Shown piece by piece: positions 26,172 through 31,694 of a stretch of DNA of 31,694 nucleotides (position 1 is its first letter; each line of letters starts with the position of its first letter). The notes beneath the pieces are model-generated. The model searched no databases. It was not told where the DNA came from and worked only from the letters and a program-made list of their open reading frames with translations. The stretch lies in the NCBI GenBank assembly GCA_036511595.1, contig DATCBY010000057.1:1-31694 (forward strand), in the 5' to 3' direction. Origin of the DNA: DASZQY01 sp036511595. Its GTDB lineage: Bacteria; Pseudomonadota; Alphaproteobacteria; Rhizobiales; Kaistiaceae. The position numbers and the translations under genes are program-made.

Positions 26172-26867
26172 TTACGCGCCCGAAAGCGATGCCGGATCGA
26201 CCTTCACTCCCGGACCCATGGTCGAGGAGATGGCGACCCGCTGAACGAATGTTCCCTTAGCGCCGGCGGGCCGCGACTTCGCGACTGCGTCGGTGAACGC
26301 CTTGATGTTGGCGATAAGCGCCTTCTCGTCGAAGCTCGCCTTGCCGACGCCGGCCTGGATGATGCCCGCCTTCTCGACGCGGAACTCGACCGCACCGCCC
26401 TTGGCGTCGCGCACCGCCGAAGCAACATCGTTGGTCACCGTGCCGACCTTCGGGTTCGGCATCAGGCCGCGCGGTCCGAGCACCTTACCGAGACGGCCGA
26501 CCAGCGGCATCATGTCGGGCGTGGCGATGCACTTGTCGAAATCGATCGCGCCGCCCTGCACCTTCTCGACCAGATCTTCTGCGCCGACGATATCGGCACC
26601 GGCCTTCTTCGCCTCGTCAGCCTTCGGCCCGCGCGCGAACACGGCGACCCGCTGCGTCCGGCCCGTGCCGTTCGGCAGGGAGACTACGCCACGCACCATC
26701 TGGTCCGAGTGACGCGGATCGATGCCGAGGTTCATGGCGATCTCGACCGTTTCGTCGAACTTCGCCTTGGCGCGTTCCTTGACCATCTTCACCGCGTCGA
26801 TCAACGGGTAGAGCTTCTCGCGATCGACACCCTCAAGGGCGGCCTTGTTACGTTTTCCGATTGCCAT
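26172..26867 (-). CDS. rplA: 50S ribosomal protein L1
   Basis: Large-subunit stalk protein of 231 residues that helps release E-site tRNA. I chose the ATG giving MAIGKRNKAALEGVDREKLY, 4 nt after the rplK stop. Family motifs are RHSDQMVRGVVSLPNGTGRT, ADIVGAEDLVEKVQGG, the strongly conserved GRLGKVLGPRGLMPNPKVGT, and the C-terminal FVQRVAISSTMGPGVKVD. L1 represses the rplK-rplA mRNA in E. coli, and a matching leader hairpin is present upstream of rplK. Confidence 0.98.
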   Translation of the reverse strand: MAIGKRNKAALEGVDREKLYPLIDAVKMVKERAKAKFDETVEIAMNLGIDPRHSDQMVRGVVSLPNGTGRTQRVAVFARGPKADEAKKAGADIVGAEDLVEKVQGGAIDFDKCIATPDMMPLVGRLGKVLGPRGLMPNPKVGTVTNDVASAVRDAKGGAVEFRVEKAGIIQAGVGKASFDEKALIANIKAFTDAVAKSRPAGAKGTFVQRVAISSTMGPGVKVDPASLSGA

Positions 26868-26871
26868 GGCC

Positions 26872-27300
26872 CTACTCCGTAACCTCGAGGCCCATCGAGC
26901 GGGCGGAACCTGCGACCATGCGCATTGCCGCATCGACCGACGTGGCATTGAGGTCCTTCAGCTTTTTGGTGGCGATCTCGCGTACCTGCGCGCTGGTCAC
27001 CTTGCCGACGTTGCCGCGGCCAGGCGTCTGGCTGCCCTTCGGCAGCCCGGCCGCCTTCTTCAGAAAGAAGCTCACCGGCGGCGTCTTCATGCGGAAGGTG
27101 AACGACTTGTCCTGGTAATAGGTGATCTCGACGGGGATGGGCGAACCCTTCTCCATCTCCTGGCTCTGCGCGTTGAACGCCTTGCAGAATTCCATGATGT
27201 TGATGCCGCGCTGACCGAGCGCGGGCCCGATCGGCGGCGACGGATTGGCGGCGCCGGCCGGCACCTGAAGCTTCAGATACCCGGCAACTTTCTTCGCCAT
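26872..27300 (-). CDS. rplK: 50S ribosomal protein L11
   Basis: GTPase-centre protein of 142 residues that binds the thiostrepton region of 23S rRNA and is needed for RelA activation in E. coli. It shows AKKVAGYLKLQVPAGAANPS, the proline-rich PPIGPALGQRGINIMEFCKA, and the C-terminal RNA-binding GNVGKVTSAQVREIATKKLK followed by DLNATSVDAAMRMVAGSARS. Length matches E. coli (142). It is the first gene after a 147-nt gap holding a strong hairpin. Confidence 0.98.
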   Translation of the reverse strand: MAKKVAGYLKLQVPAGAANPSPPIGPALGQRGINIMEFCKAFNAQSQEMEKGSPIPVEITYYQDKSFTFRMKTPPVSFFLKKAAGLPKGSQTPGRGNVGKVTSAQVREIATKKLKDLNATSVDAAMRMVAGSARSMGLEVTE

Positions 27301-27447
27301 CTCTTCTTCCTTTCGCGGCGCCGGCCACGCATGACCGGCTAAGGAACGCCGTGGTCCGGTTCCTGGCGGGGCGCTTGGCGCGTGCCCCGGAACCTCCCAC
27401 AGCCACTATCGGATGCCGGCGACCGCCGGATTCCGCATTACGTCGGG
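27301..27447 (-). promoter_or_regulatory. rplK leader with putative L1-binding hairpin
   Basis: The 147-nt gap between nusG and rplK contains a long hairpin at 27351-27400. On the transcribed strand GTGG, GA, GGTTCC and GGGGC pair in order with CCAC, GGA, GGAACC and GCCCC, leaving a small asymmetric internal loop (GA against GGA) between the outer and middle helices. L1 recognises such a helix-internal loop-helix element that mimics its 23S rRNA site. Assignment is by position and shape, so it is provisional. No clear promoter was found in this gap. Confidence 0.5.
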
Positions 27448-27981
27448 CTACAGCTTCTCGACTTGCCCGTATTCCAGCTCAACCGGTGTTGCCCGGCCGA
27501 AAATCGAAACCGCCACCTTGAGGCGGGCGCGCACTTCGTCGACTTCCTCGACGAGGCCATTGAACGACGCGAACGGACCATCGGCCACCCGCACCTGCTC
27601 GCCGATCTCGAAGGAGATCGACGGCTTGGGGCGCTCGACGCCTTCGTGCACCTGCTGCAGGATGCGGTTCGCCTCCGCTTCCGAAATCGCCATCGGCTTG
27701 TTGTCGGCGCCGAGGAAGCCGGTGACCTTCGGCGTATTCTTGATGAGGTGATACGCCTCGTCGGTCATCTCCATCTTCACCAGCACATAGCCGGGGAAGA
27801 ACTTGCGTTCCGCATCGACCTTGCGGCCGCGACGGACCTCGACGACCTTTTCGGTCGGCACCAGTATCTCGTCGAACAGCTCGGCCAGCCCGCTCTGTTG
27901 CGCCGTCTCCCGGATGGAATCGGCAACCTTCCGCTCAAAGTTCGAGTAGGCGTGAACGATGTACCACTTCTTGTTAGCCAT
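27448..27981 (-). CDS. nusG: Transcription termination/antitermination factor NusG
   Basis: Transcription elongation factor of 177 residues that binds the polymerase clamp and links it to Rho or to ribosomal S10. The NGN domain starts MANKKWYIVHAYSNFERKVA and includes the conserved RKFFPGYVLVKMEMTDEAYH. The KOW domain at the C-terminus has EIGEQVRVADGPFASFNGLV and ends VELEYGQVEKL. It follows secE by 16 nt. Length is standard (E. coli 181). Confidence 0.98.
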   Translation of the reverse strand: MANKKWYIVHAYSNFERKVADSIRETAQQSGLAELFDEILVPTEKVVEVRRGRKVDAERKFFPGYVLVKMEMTDEAYHLIKNTPKVTGFLGADNKPMAISEAEANRILQQVHEGVERPKPSISFEIGEQVRVADGPFASFNGLVEEVDEVRARLKVAVSIFGRATPVELEYGQVEKL

Positions 27982-27997
27982 CAGACCCCGCCGCGCC

Positions 27998-28216
27998 TCA
28001 GCTTCCCGTGCCCGTTCCGCTACCCAGGCCCAGAAGGAACCTCACGCCGTAGCTGATCGCCTGATCAGCGATCAGAAAGAAGATCGCCGCGAAGAACGCC
28101 ATCACGACGACCATCACTGTCGACACCGCCGTCTCCCGCCGCGAGGGCCAGACGACTTTGGCTGCTTCCGCCCGCACTTGCTGGAGGAACGCAAAAGGAT
28201 TGGGTCTTTCGGCCAT
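27998..28216 (-). CDS. secE: Preprotein translocase subunit SecE
   Basis: Single-span inner-membrane subunit of SecYEG that stabilises SecY. With the ATG at 28216 it is 72 residues, the usual short SecE form with one membrane helix. The amphipathic region FLQQVRAEAAKVVWPSRRET contains the family's VxWPSRxE signature, and the helix VMVVVMAFFAAIFFLIADQA follows. An upstream ATG at 28234 would add six residues. I prefer 28216 for the GAGCGG a few bases upstream, though neither ribosome-binding site is strong. It pairs functionally with secY at the other end of the window. Confidence 0.93.
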   Translation of the reverse strand: MAERPNPFAFLQQVRAEAAKVVWPSRRETAVSTVMVVVMAFFAAIFFLIADQAISYGVRFLLGLGSGTGTGS

Positions 28217-28407
28217 GAACCGCTCATAACTCATCGACGCGCGAACCATTGGCTCGCGCGCCGGGGCGCTTGGAGAGGGTACATAAGATGTTTGGAAAGG
28301 ATACTCAAGCCCCGAAAAGCGCAAAAACGCGAGGCGTGCGAGGCTTTCCCCGGGGTTGTCCAGATGCCCCGCTGCAATGCAGCGATTCCGGCCCGAAACG
28401 GCCAAAT
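28217..28407 (-). other. tRNA-Trp to secE gap
   Basis: This 191-nt stretch has no gene. It holds the secE promoter and a perfect GCTGCA-A-TGCAGC palindrome (28371-28383) in the transcript after tRNA-Trp. No T-run follows the palindrome, so read-through from the tRNA into secE is possible. Confidence 0.5.
28280..28308 (-). promoter_or_regulatory. Probable secE-nusG promoter
   Basis: On the minus strand TTGAGT (28303-28308) and TATGTA (28280-28285) are separated by exactly 17 bases, close to the sigma70 consensus. It lies 64 nt upstream of the secE ATG, a suitable start for the secE-nusG-rplKAJL-rpoBC unit. Confidence 0.65.
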
Positions 28408-28483
28408 TGGCAGGGGCAGTAGGGCTCGAACCTACGGCCTGCGGTTTTGGAGACCGCCGCTCTACCAGCTGAGCTATACCCCT
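28408..28483 (-). tRNA. trnW: tRNA-Trp (anticodon CCA)
   Basis: The 76-nt minus-strand sequence folds as a complete cloverleaf. The acceptor stem starts AGGGGTA and ends TGCCCCT with G73 and an encoded CCA. The D arm is GCTC...GAGC, the anticodon arm is GCGGT CTCCAAA ACCGC with anticodon CCA, and the T arm contains GGTTCGAGCC. A variable loop of normal length is present. Position just upstream of secE is a widespread proteobacterial arrangement. Confidence 0.97.
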
Positions 28484-28495
28484 ATCGCCGGCGAC

Positions 28496-28524
28496 AGATA
28501 GCAGAAATTCCGGCCTGGGCTCAA
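28496..28524 (-). promoter_or_regulatory. Probable tRNA-Trp promoter
   Basis: TTGAGC (28519-28524) and CTATCT (28496-28501) on the minus strand are spaced by 17 bases, and the -10 lies 12 nt before the tRNA 5' end. This is an expected place for a short-leader tRNA promoter. Confidence 0.6.
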
Positions 28525-28529
28525 TCGCC

Positions 28530-30265
28530 TCAAACGGGGAATTTGGCGCGGGCGAGGACCGCCGAAGCCCGCGCCGCCGAGATCGCCAGGTCCACGCTGG
28601 CCTCGAATGTCACCACCGGTGAAGCAACTCCGTGCGTGTTGAGGGCGCGGCGGATCGCCAGGGAAGCCCCCGAAACTATCACAGACACGCCTTGTCGCTG
28701 AGCCTTGTGCATGGCGCCCGCGATGGCGTTGGCGGCCGTCGAATCGATGAATGAAACCGCAGCAAAATCTATGACGAACGCTTTATGCCGGTTGGCAACG
28801 CTGTCGAGTACCGTGCCGATCGCCGCCGCGGCCCCGAAGAAGAACGCGCCGGTGATGCGGTAGACCGCGACATCCGGATCGGCAATGACCGCCGCGTCGT
28901 AGGGCGCCCAGTCGCCCTCGTCGTCGGCAACATCGTCCGCCACCGGCGGCACCTGTTCTTCGATGGCGGTCGTTTGCGACGCCCGGTGAATGAACAGCAG
29001 GGCTCCGAGCGCGAAGCCGACGACGATGCCTTCGACCAGGCTGCGGAACACCGTCAGTCCGAAAGTCGCCAGCAGCACCACGGCATCGCCCCGCGACGTG
29101 CGGACAAGCGTCGGGATAGCGTGTTTCTACACCATGTTCCACGCCACGAGCGCCAGAACGCCGGCCAGCGCCGCCAGCGGAATGAAGCTCGCCAGCGGCG
29201 CCGCCGCCACCATCAGCAGCAGCACGAATACCGCGTGCAGCATGCCGGCCACTGGGCTGCGTGCGCCCGAGCGCACGTTGGTGGCCGTGCGCGCCACCGT
29301 CCCCGTCACCGGCACACCGCCGAAAAGTCCCGATGCGATGTTGGCGACGCCCTGCGCCACCAGTTCCATGTTGGAGCGATGCCGCCGCCCCGTCATCCCG
29401 TCGGCGACCATTGCCGACAGAAGCGACTCGATAGCTCCGAGCAGCGCAAACGTAATGGCGTCCGGCAGCGCCGCCCGGATCGTGTCGAGCGAGAGCGGCG
29501 GCAGGGAGGGCAATGGGAGCGATCCCGGAATGCCGCCGAACCGGCTGCCGATCGTCTCGATTGGCAGCTTGAGGACGAAGGCCACAACGGCGCAGAGCAC
29601 CACGGCGACCAAGATGCCCGGCCAGGCCGGCCGCCACCGCCGCAGTCCCACGATAATGGCGATGCTGGCCAAAGCGACCGCAACGGCCGCCTGGTTGATC
29701 GTGCCCAGTGCCGCTGCCAGCGCCTGCAGCTTGGGAATGAAGTCGGGTGGCTCGTGACCGGCAAGCTGAAGTCCGAGGAGATCGTGGGCCTGTCCGGCAA
29801 ACAGGATCGCCGCGATCCCGGAAATGAAGCCGACGGTCACCGGATAGGGAATGAACTTGATGTAGGTTCCGAGACGGAAGAACCCCATCAACAGCAGGAA
29901 GATCCCGGCCATGATGGTCGAAAGAAACATTCCAGCGAGCCCATGGTGGCTGATCGCGGTCGCCACCACACCGTGAACGCTGCCGCCGGCCCGCCGATCT
30001 GGAAACGGCTGCCGCCGAGCAGCGATACGAGAAACCCGCCGACAATCGCTGTGAACAGCCCGCGTTCCGGCGACGCGCCCGAGGCGATGGCGATTGCCAT
30101 GGAAAGCGGCAGCGCGACAATGGCGACCGTCAGGCCCGCGAGCGCATCGGCGCGCAGGTCACGCAAACCGTAGCCTTCACGCAGGACCGTGATCGTCTTG
30201 GGCGTGAACAGCTCGACGAACGTCGGTTTGCGAACCGCATCGAGCTTTGCCGCGGAGACATTCAT
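28530..30265 (-). pseudogene. SulP-family anion transporter with STAS domain, two lesions
   Basis: Reads as a SulP inorganic anion permease of about 577 residues if repaired. The N-terminal part (start 30265) has AGLTVAIVALPLSMAIAIAS and LLGGSRFQIGGPAAAFTV. Near 29964-29973 a GTG repeat has lost one base, so the reading moves to the frame with LGTYIKFIPYPVTVGFISGI. That frame runs through SNMELVAQGVANIASGLFGG and GVPVTGTVARTATNVRSGAR to AWNMV, then meets an in-frame TAG at 29127-29129. After it the same frame continues with VVLLATFGLTVFRSLVEGIV and a complete STAS domain (FVIDFAAVSFIDSTAANAIA). The lesions are about 840 nt apart and of different type, so loss of function is likelier than a single sequencing error. 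The substrate (sulfate, bicarbonate or other) is unknown. Confidence 0.85.
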
Positions 30266-30482
30266 GCGATGCCTTTAGCCTCAAGCCCCCGGCGGCTCAA
30301 GGATTGGAGCGGGTGAAGGGAATCGAACCCTCGCCATCAGCTTGGAAGTCTTATTTCACACCCAGACATGCAGGCACACCATCATACATCATCGGCGTGT
30401 AACCCAACGCATCATTGATTTTCAGGAGACATGAGAGCACATAGGAGCACACCGCAATACCGGCGAAAGGCGTGCTAAATCC
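30266..30482. other. Island-edge intergenic region
   Basis: About 217 nt without a gene between the transporter pseudogene and the integrase. Left to right it holds a 3' tRNA-Gly fragment (30305-30348), a stretch visibly richer in A/T than the ribosomal genes, a pair of GAGCACA repeats (30435-30441, 30445-30451) and a pair of GTGCTAAAT repeats (30472-30480, 30483-30491). No upstream start codon extends the integrase. Confidence 0.6.
30305..30348 (-). other. tRNA-Gly(UCC) 3' fragment, probable att site
   Basis: On the minus strand these 44 nt read CTTCCAAGCTG (anticodon loop and 3' anticodon stem with UCC anticodon), a variable loop, GAGGGTTCGATTCCCTTC for the T arm, and ACCCGCTCCA for the acceptor 3' side with CCA. 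The 5' half of the tRNA is absent: the sequence beyond 30348 no longer matches. A 3' tRNA fragment next to an integrase is the usual remnant of site-specific integration into a tRNA gene. The intact tRNA-Gly would be expected at the far island end, outside the window. Confidence 0.85.
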
Positions 30483-31574
30483 GTGCTAAATTTCACCGAC
30501 CTCGCCATTCGCCATCTCCCGCCGGGCTACCACTTCGATAAAAAAATGCCGTCGTTCGGCATTCGCATCGGCACGCACCGCAATTCGTGGGTCGTCATCA
30601 AGGGACCAAACCGCACCAAGGTCACAATAGGCCACTATCCCCAGCTTTCCCTCTCCGATGCCCGCAACAAGGCCCGCATCGCGCTGGGCAGCCCTCTCGA
30701 CCGTCGATCGGCGCCAACCTTCCCCGAGGCACTGGAGACCTTCCTGGCCCAGCCCCGGTGGCGACCGCGCTCCAGGAAGGTGCTGGAGAGCTCGCTCAGG
30801 CACTTCGGCTGGAAGCGGCCGATCGACAAGATAACGCATGAAGACGTTGCCCAGGCTCTCGACGCCGTTGGAACCGTGAGCGCTCGCAATCATGCTCTCA
30901 AGGACATTCGCACCTTCTTTAACTGGTGCGTCCCCCGGTATCTCCCCTCTTCCCCTTGCCAGGGCCTCAAGCTGCAGCCGACGGCATCGCGCGCCCGCGT
31001 ACTCACCGATGAGGAACTGAAGCGGGTGTGGATCGCATCCGAAGAAATGGGCTACCCGTTTGGTACGATTGCCCAATTGCTGATCCTGACTGGCCAACGC
31101 AAGTCAGAGATTGGGGGCCTCGAATGGAAGTATCTGGGCGAGGACCGGATAACGCTGCCGCCAACCGTCACAAAGAACGGCAGAGAGCACACGTTTCCGG
31201 TGGCGCCGCTCGCTGCCGCCCGGTTAGAGGCGCTCTCGCGGACTACCAACCACTCACACCTTTTCCTGACTCACCGCGGCGCTTCCTTGCGGGGCGCCGA
31301 AGGTATCTACAATGGCTACGCCTTCCACCTGAAACAGCTTCATAAGGCAAGCGCGACTAGCGACTGGACGCTGCACGACCTTCGGCGAACGTTCGCCACC
31401 GGCCTGGCAAGCCTGGGCGTACCGATCCACGTCACAGAGAAGCTGCTGAACCACGTGTCCGGCACCACCGGCGGCATCGTCGCCGTCTATCAGCGCCACA
31501 GCTACTGGACAGAACAGGTTGCCGCTTTGAAGGCTTGGGAAGACAAGGTACTCTCTCTCGCCCGTTCGGGATAA
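30483..31574 (+). CDS. Tyrosine-type site-specific integrase
   Basis: Recombinase of 363 residues, tyrosine recombinase (phage integrase) superfamily. The N-terminal part (residues 1-70, MPSFGIRIGTHRNSWVVIKG and TIGHYPQLSLSDARNKARIA) resembles the DUF4102-type arm-binding domain of P4-like integrases. A core-binding helical domain spans about 75-165. The catalytic domain shows R206 (LTGQRKSEIGGLEW), K231, H298 and R301 (LHDLRRTFATGLA), H324 (LLNHVSG) and nucleophile Y336 (AVYQRH), so all expected residues are present. The start is GTG; no other start codon lies upstream in frame before a stop at 30432, and AAAGG is 12 nt upstream. Its place beside a tRNA-Gly fragment fits a tRNA-targeting integrase. 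Confidence 0.93.
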   Translation: MLNFTDLAIRHLPPGYHFDKKMPSFGIRIGTHRNSWVVIKGPNRTKVTIGHYPQLSLSDARNKARIALGSPLDRRSAPTFPEALETFLAQPRWRPRSRKVLESSLRHFGWKRPIDKITHEDVAQALDAVGTVSARNHALKDIRTFFNWCVPRYLPSSPCQGLKLQPTASRARVLTDEELKRVWIASEEMGYPFGTIAQLLILTGQRKSEIGGLEWKYLGEDRITLPPTVTKNGREHTFPVAPLAAARLEALSRTTNHSHLFLTHRGASLRGAEGIYNGYAFHLKQLHKASATSDWTLHDLRRTFATGLASLGVPIHVTEKLLNHVSGTTGGIVAVYQRHSYWTEQVAALKAWEDKVLSLARSG

Positions 31575-31579
31575 CCGGC

Positions 31580-31606
31580 GGCTCGCGAGCCCAAAACTTT
31601 GGGGTT
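31580..31606. other. Two inverted repeats between integrase and AlpA-like gene
   Basis: A perfect 12-base palindrome GGCTCGCGAGCC (31580-31591) is followed directly by CCCAAA-AC-TTTGGG (6-bp arms, about 31590-31603). They fill the 36-nt gap between the two genes. They may be an operator or an mRNA hairpin, and no T-tract supports termination. Confidence 0.45.
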
Positions 31607-31610
31607 CGTG

Positions 31611-31694
31611 ATGTCCATTCGGAAACTCGTATCGCGCAAAGATCTACGTGCCGTTTATGGAATTCCTTACTCTCACGTGCACATCAGGCGTCTT
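31611..31694 (+). CDS. AlpA-like DNA-binding protein/excisionase, 5' part
   Basis: Only 28 residues are visible, beginning MSIRKLVSRKDLRAVYGIPY and ending SHVHIRRL at the window edge. The pattern SRKDLRxxYGIPYSxxHIRRL matches the winged helix-turn-helix start of AlpA/MerR-like excisionases, which bind DNA and promote integrase expression or excision. A GTG one codon upstream is an alternative start. Location 36 nt after the integrase supports a role in element mobility. The rest is outside the window, so the length is unknown. Confidence 0.75.
   Translation, partial: MSIRKLVSRKDLRAVYGIPYSHVHIRRL

Larger units (their letters stand above)
30305..31694 (+). mobile_element. Left edge of an integrative element (island), continues past right edge
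   Basis: The element is inferred from a tRNA-Gly 3' fragment followed at once by a tyrosine integrase and an AlpA-like gene, all pointing away from the fragment. Because the fragment keeps its 3' end toward the chromosome and loses its 5' half toward the integrase, the island must lie to the right. The cargo is not visible, so plasmid-like, phage-like or genomic-island type cannot be decided. Confidence 0.75.

Noticed and set aside
29081..29129. The TAG in the SulP gene as a recoded codon (pyrrolysine or suppressor)
   Set aside because: No pyrrolysine genes are visible and a second unrelated frameshift is present, so ordinary decay is simpler.
28783..30120. A 445-codon minus-strand frame in another phase over the SulP gene
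   Set aside because: The transporter motifs and STAS domain are in different frames. This one is arginine/glycine-rich and meaningless, although its openness might suggest an intact gene.
28785..30173. A 462-codon plus-strand frame opposite the SulP pseudogene
   Set aside because: Highly polar, arginine-rich translation without domain signatures; it is best explained as the antisense shadow of a decayed transporter gene.
30370..30420. Repeated CATCAT units as a possible CRISPR or short tandem repeat
   Set aside because: Only a few irregular copies with no spacer periodicity. No CRISPR-like array occurs anywhere in the window.

Overview
The window is a GC-rich bacterial chromosome segment dominated by the core translation and transcription cluster, read almost entirely on the minus strand. 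The gene order (tRNA-Trp, secE, nusG, rplKAJL, rpoBC, then rpsL, rpsG, fusA, tuf, the S10 block and the spc block to secY), beta and beta-prime subunits of 1376 and 1403 residues, and a 101-residue S14 without zinc cysteines indicate an alphaproteobacterium, most likely Hyphomicrobiales (Rhizobiales). The genus cannot be fixed from this sequence.

Layout from right to left, which is the direction of transcription. At 28.2-28.5 kb lie tRNA-Trp(CCA) and secE, each with a well-spaced sigma70-like promoter. Then follow nusG, rplK-rplA (preceded by a hairpin resembling an L1-binding leader), rplJ-rplL (preceded by a 317-nt leader with mutually exclusive hairpins, probably the L10 leader), and rpoB-rpoC with strong hairpins in both large gaps. 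A bidirectional terminator separates rpoC from a lone plus-strand MFS transporter gene. Divergent from that gene is the str operon promoter, followed by rpsL, a terminator-like hairpin, rpsG, fusA, tuf, then rpsJ, rplC, rplD, rplW, rplB, rpsS, rplV, rpsC, rplP, rpmC, rpsQ, rplN, rplX, rplE, rpsN, rpsH, rplF, rplR, rpsE, rpmD, rplO and secY, which runs off the left edge. Together these genes make ribosomal proteins of both subunits, elongation factors Tu and G, core RNA polymerase, NusG and the SecYE translocon subunits.

The right 3 kb is accessory. A SulP-type anion transporter gene (28530-30265, minus) carries two independent lesions, a one-base deletion and an in-frame TAG, and looks like a pseudogene. 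Beside it is a 44-nt 3' fragment of tRNA-Gly(UCC), then a plus-strand tyrosine integrase and the start of an AlpA-like excisionase gene. The geometry places a chromosome/island boundary at about 30305-30348, with the island extending rightward out of the window. I see no CRISPR array, no insertion sequence and no clear new system inside the window. The least explained material is at the island edge and in the RNA structures of the ribosomal leaders.
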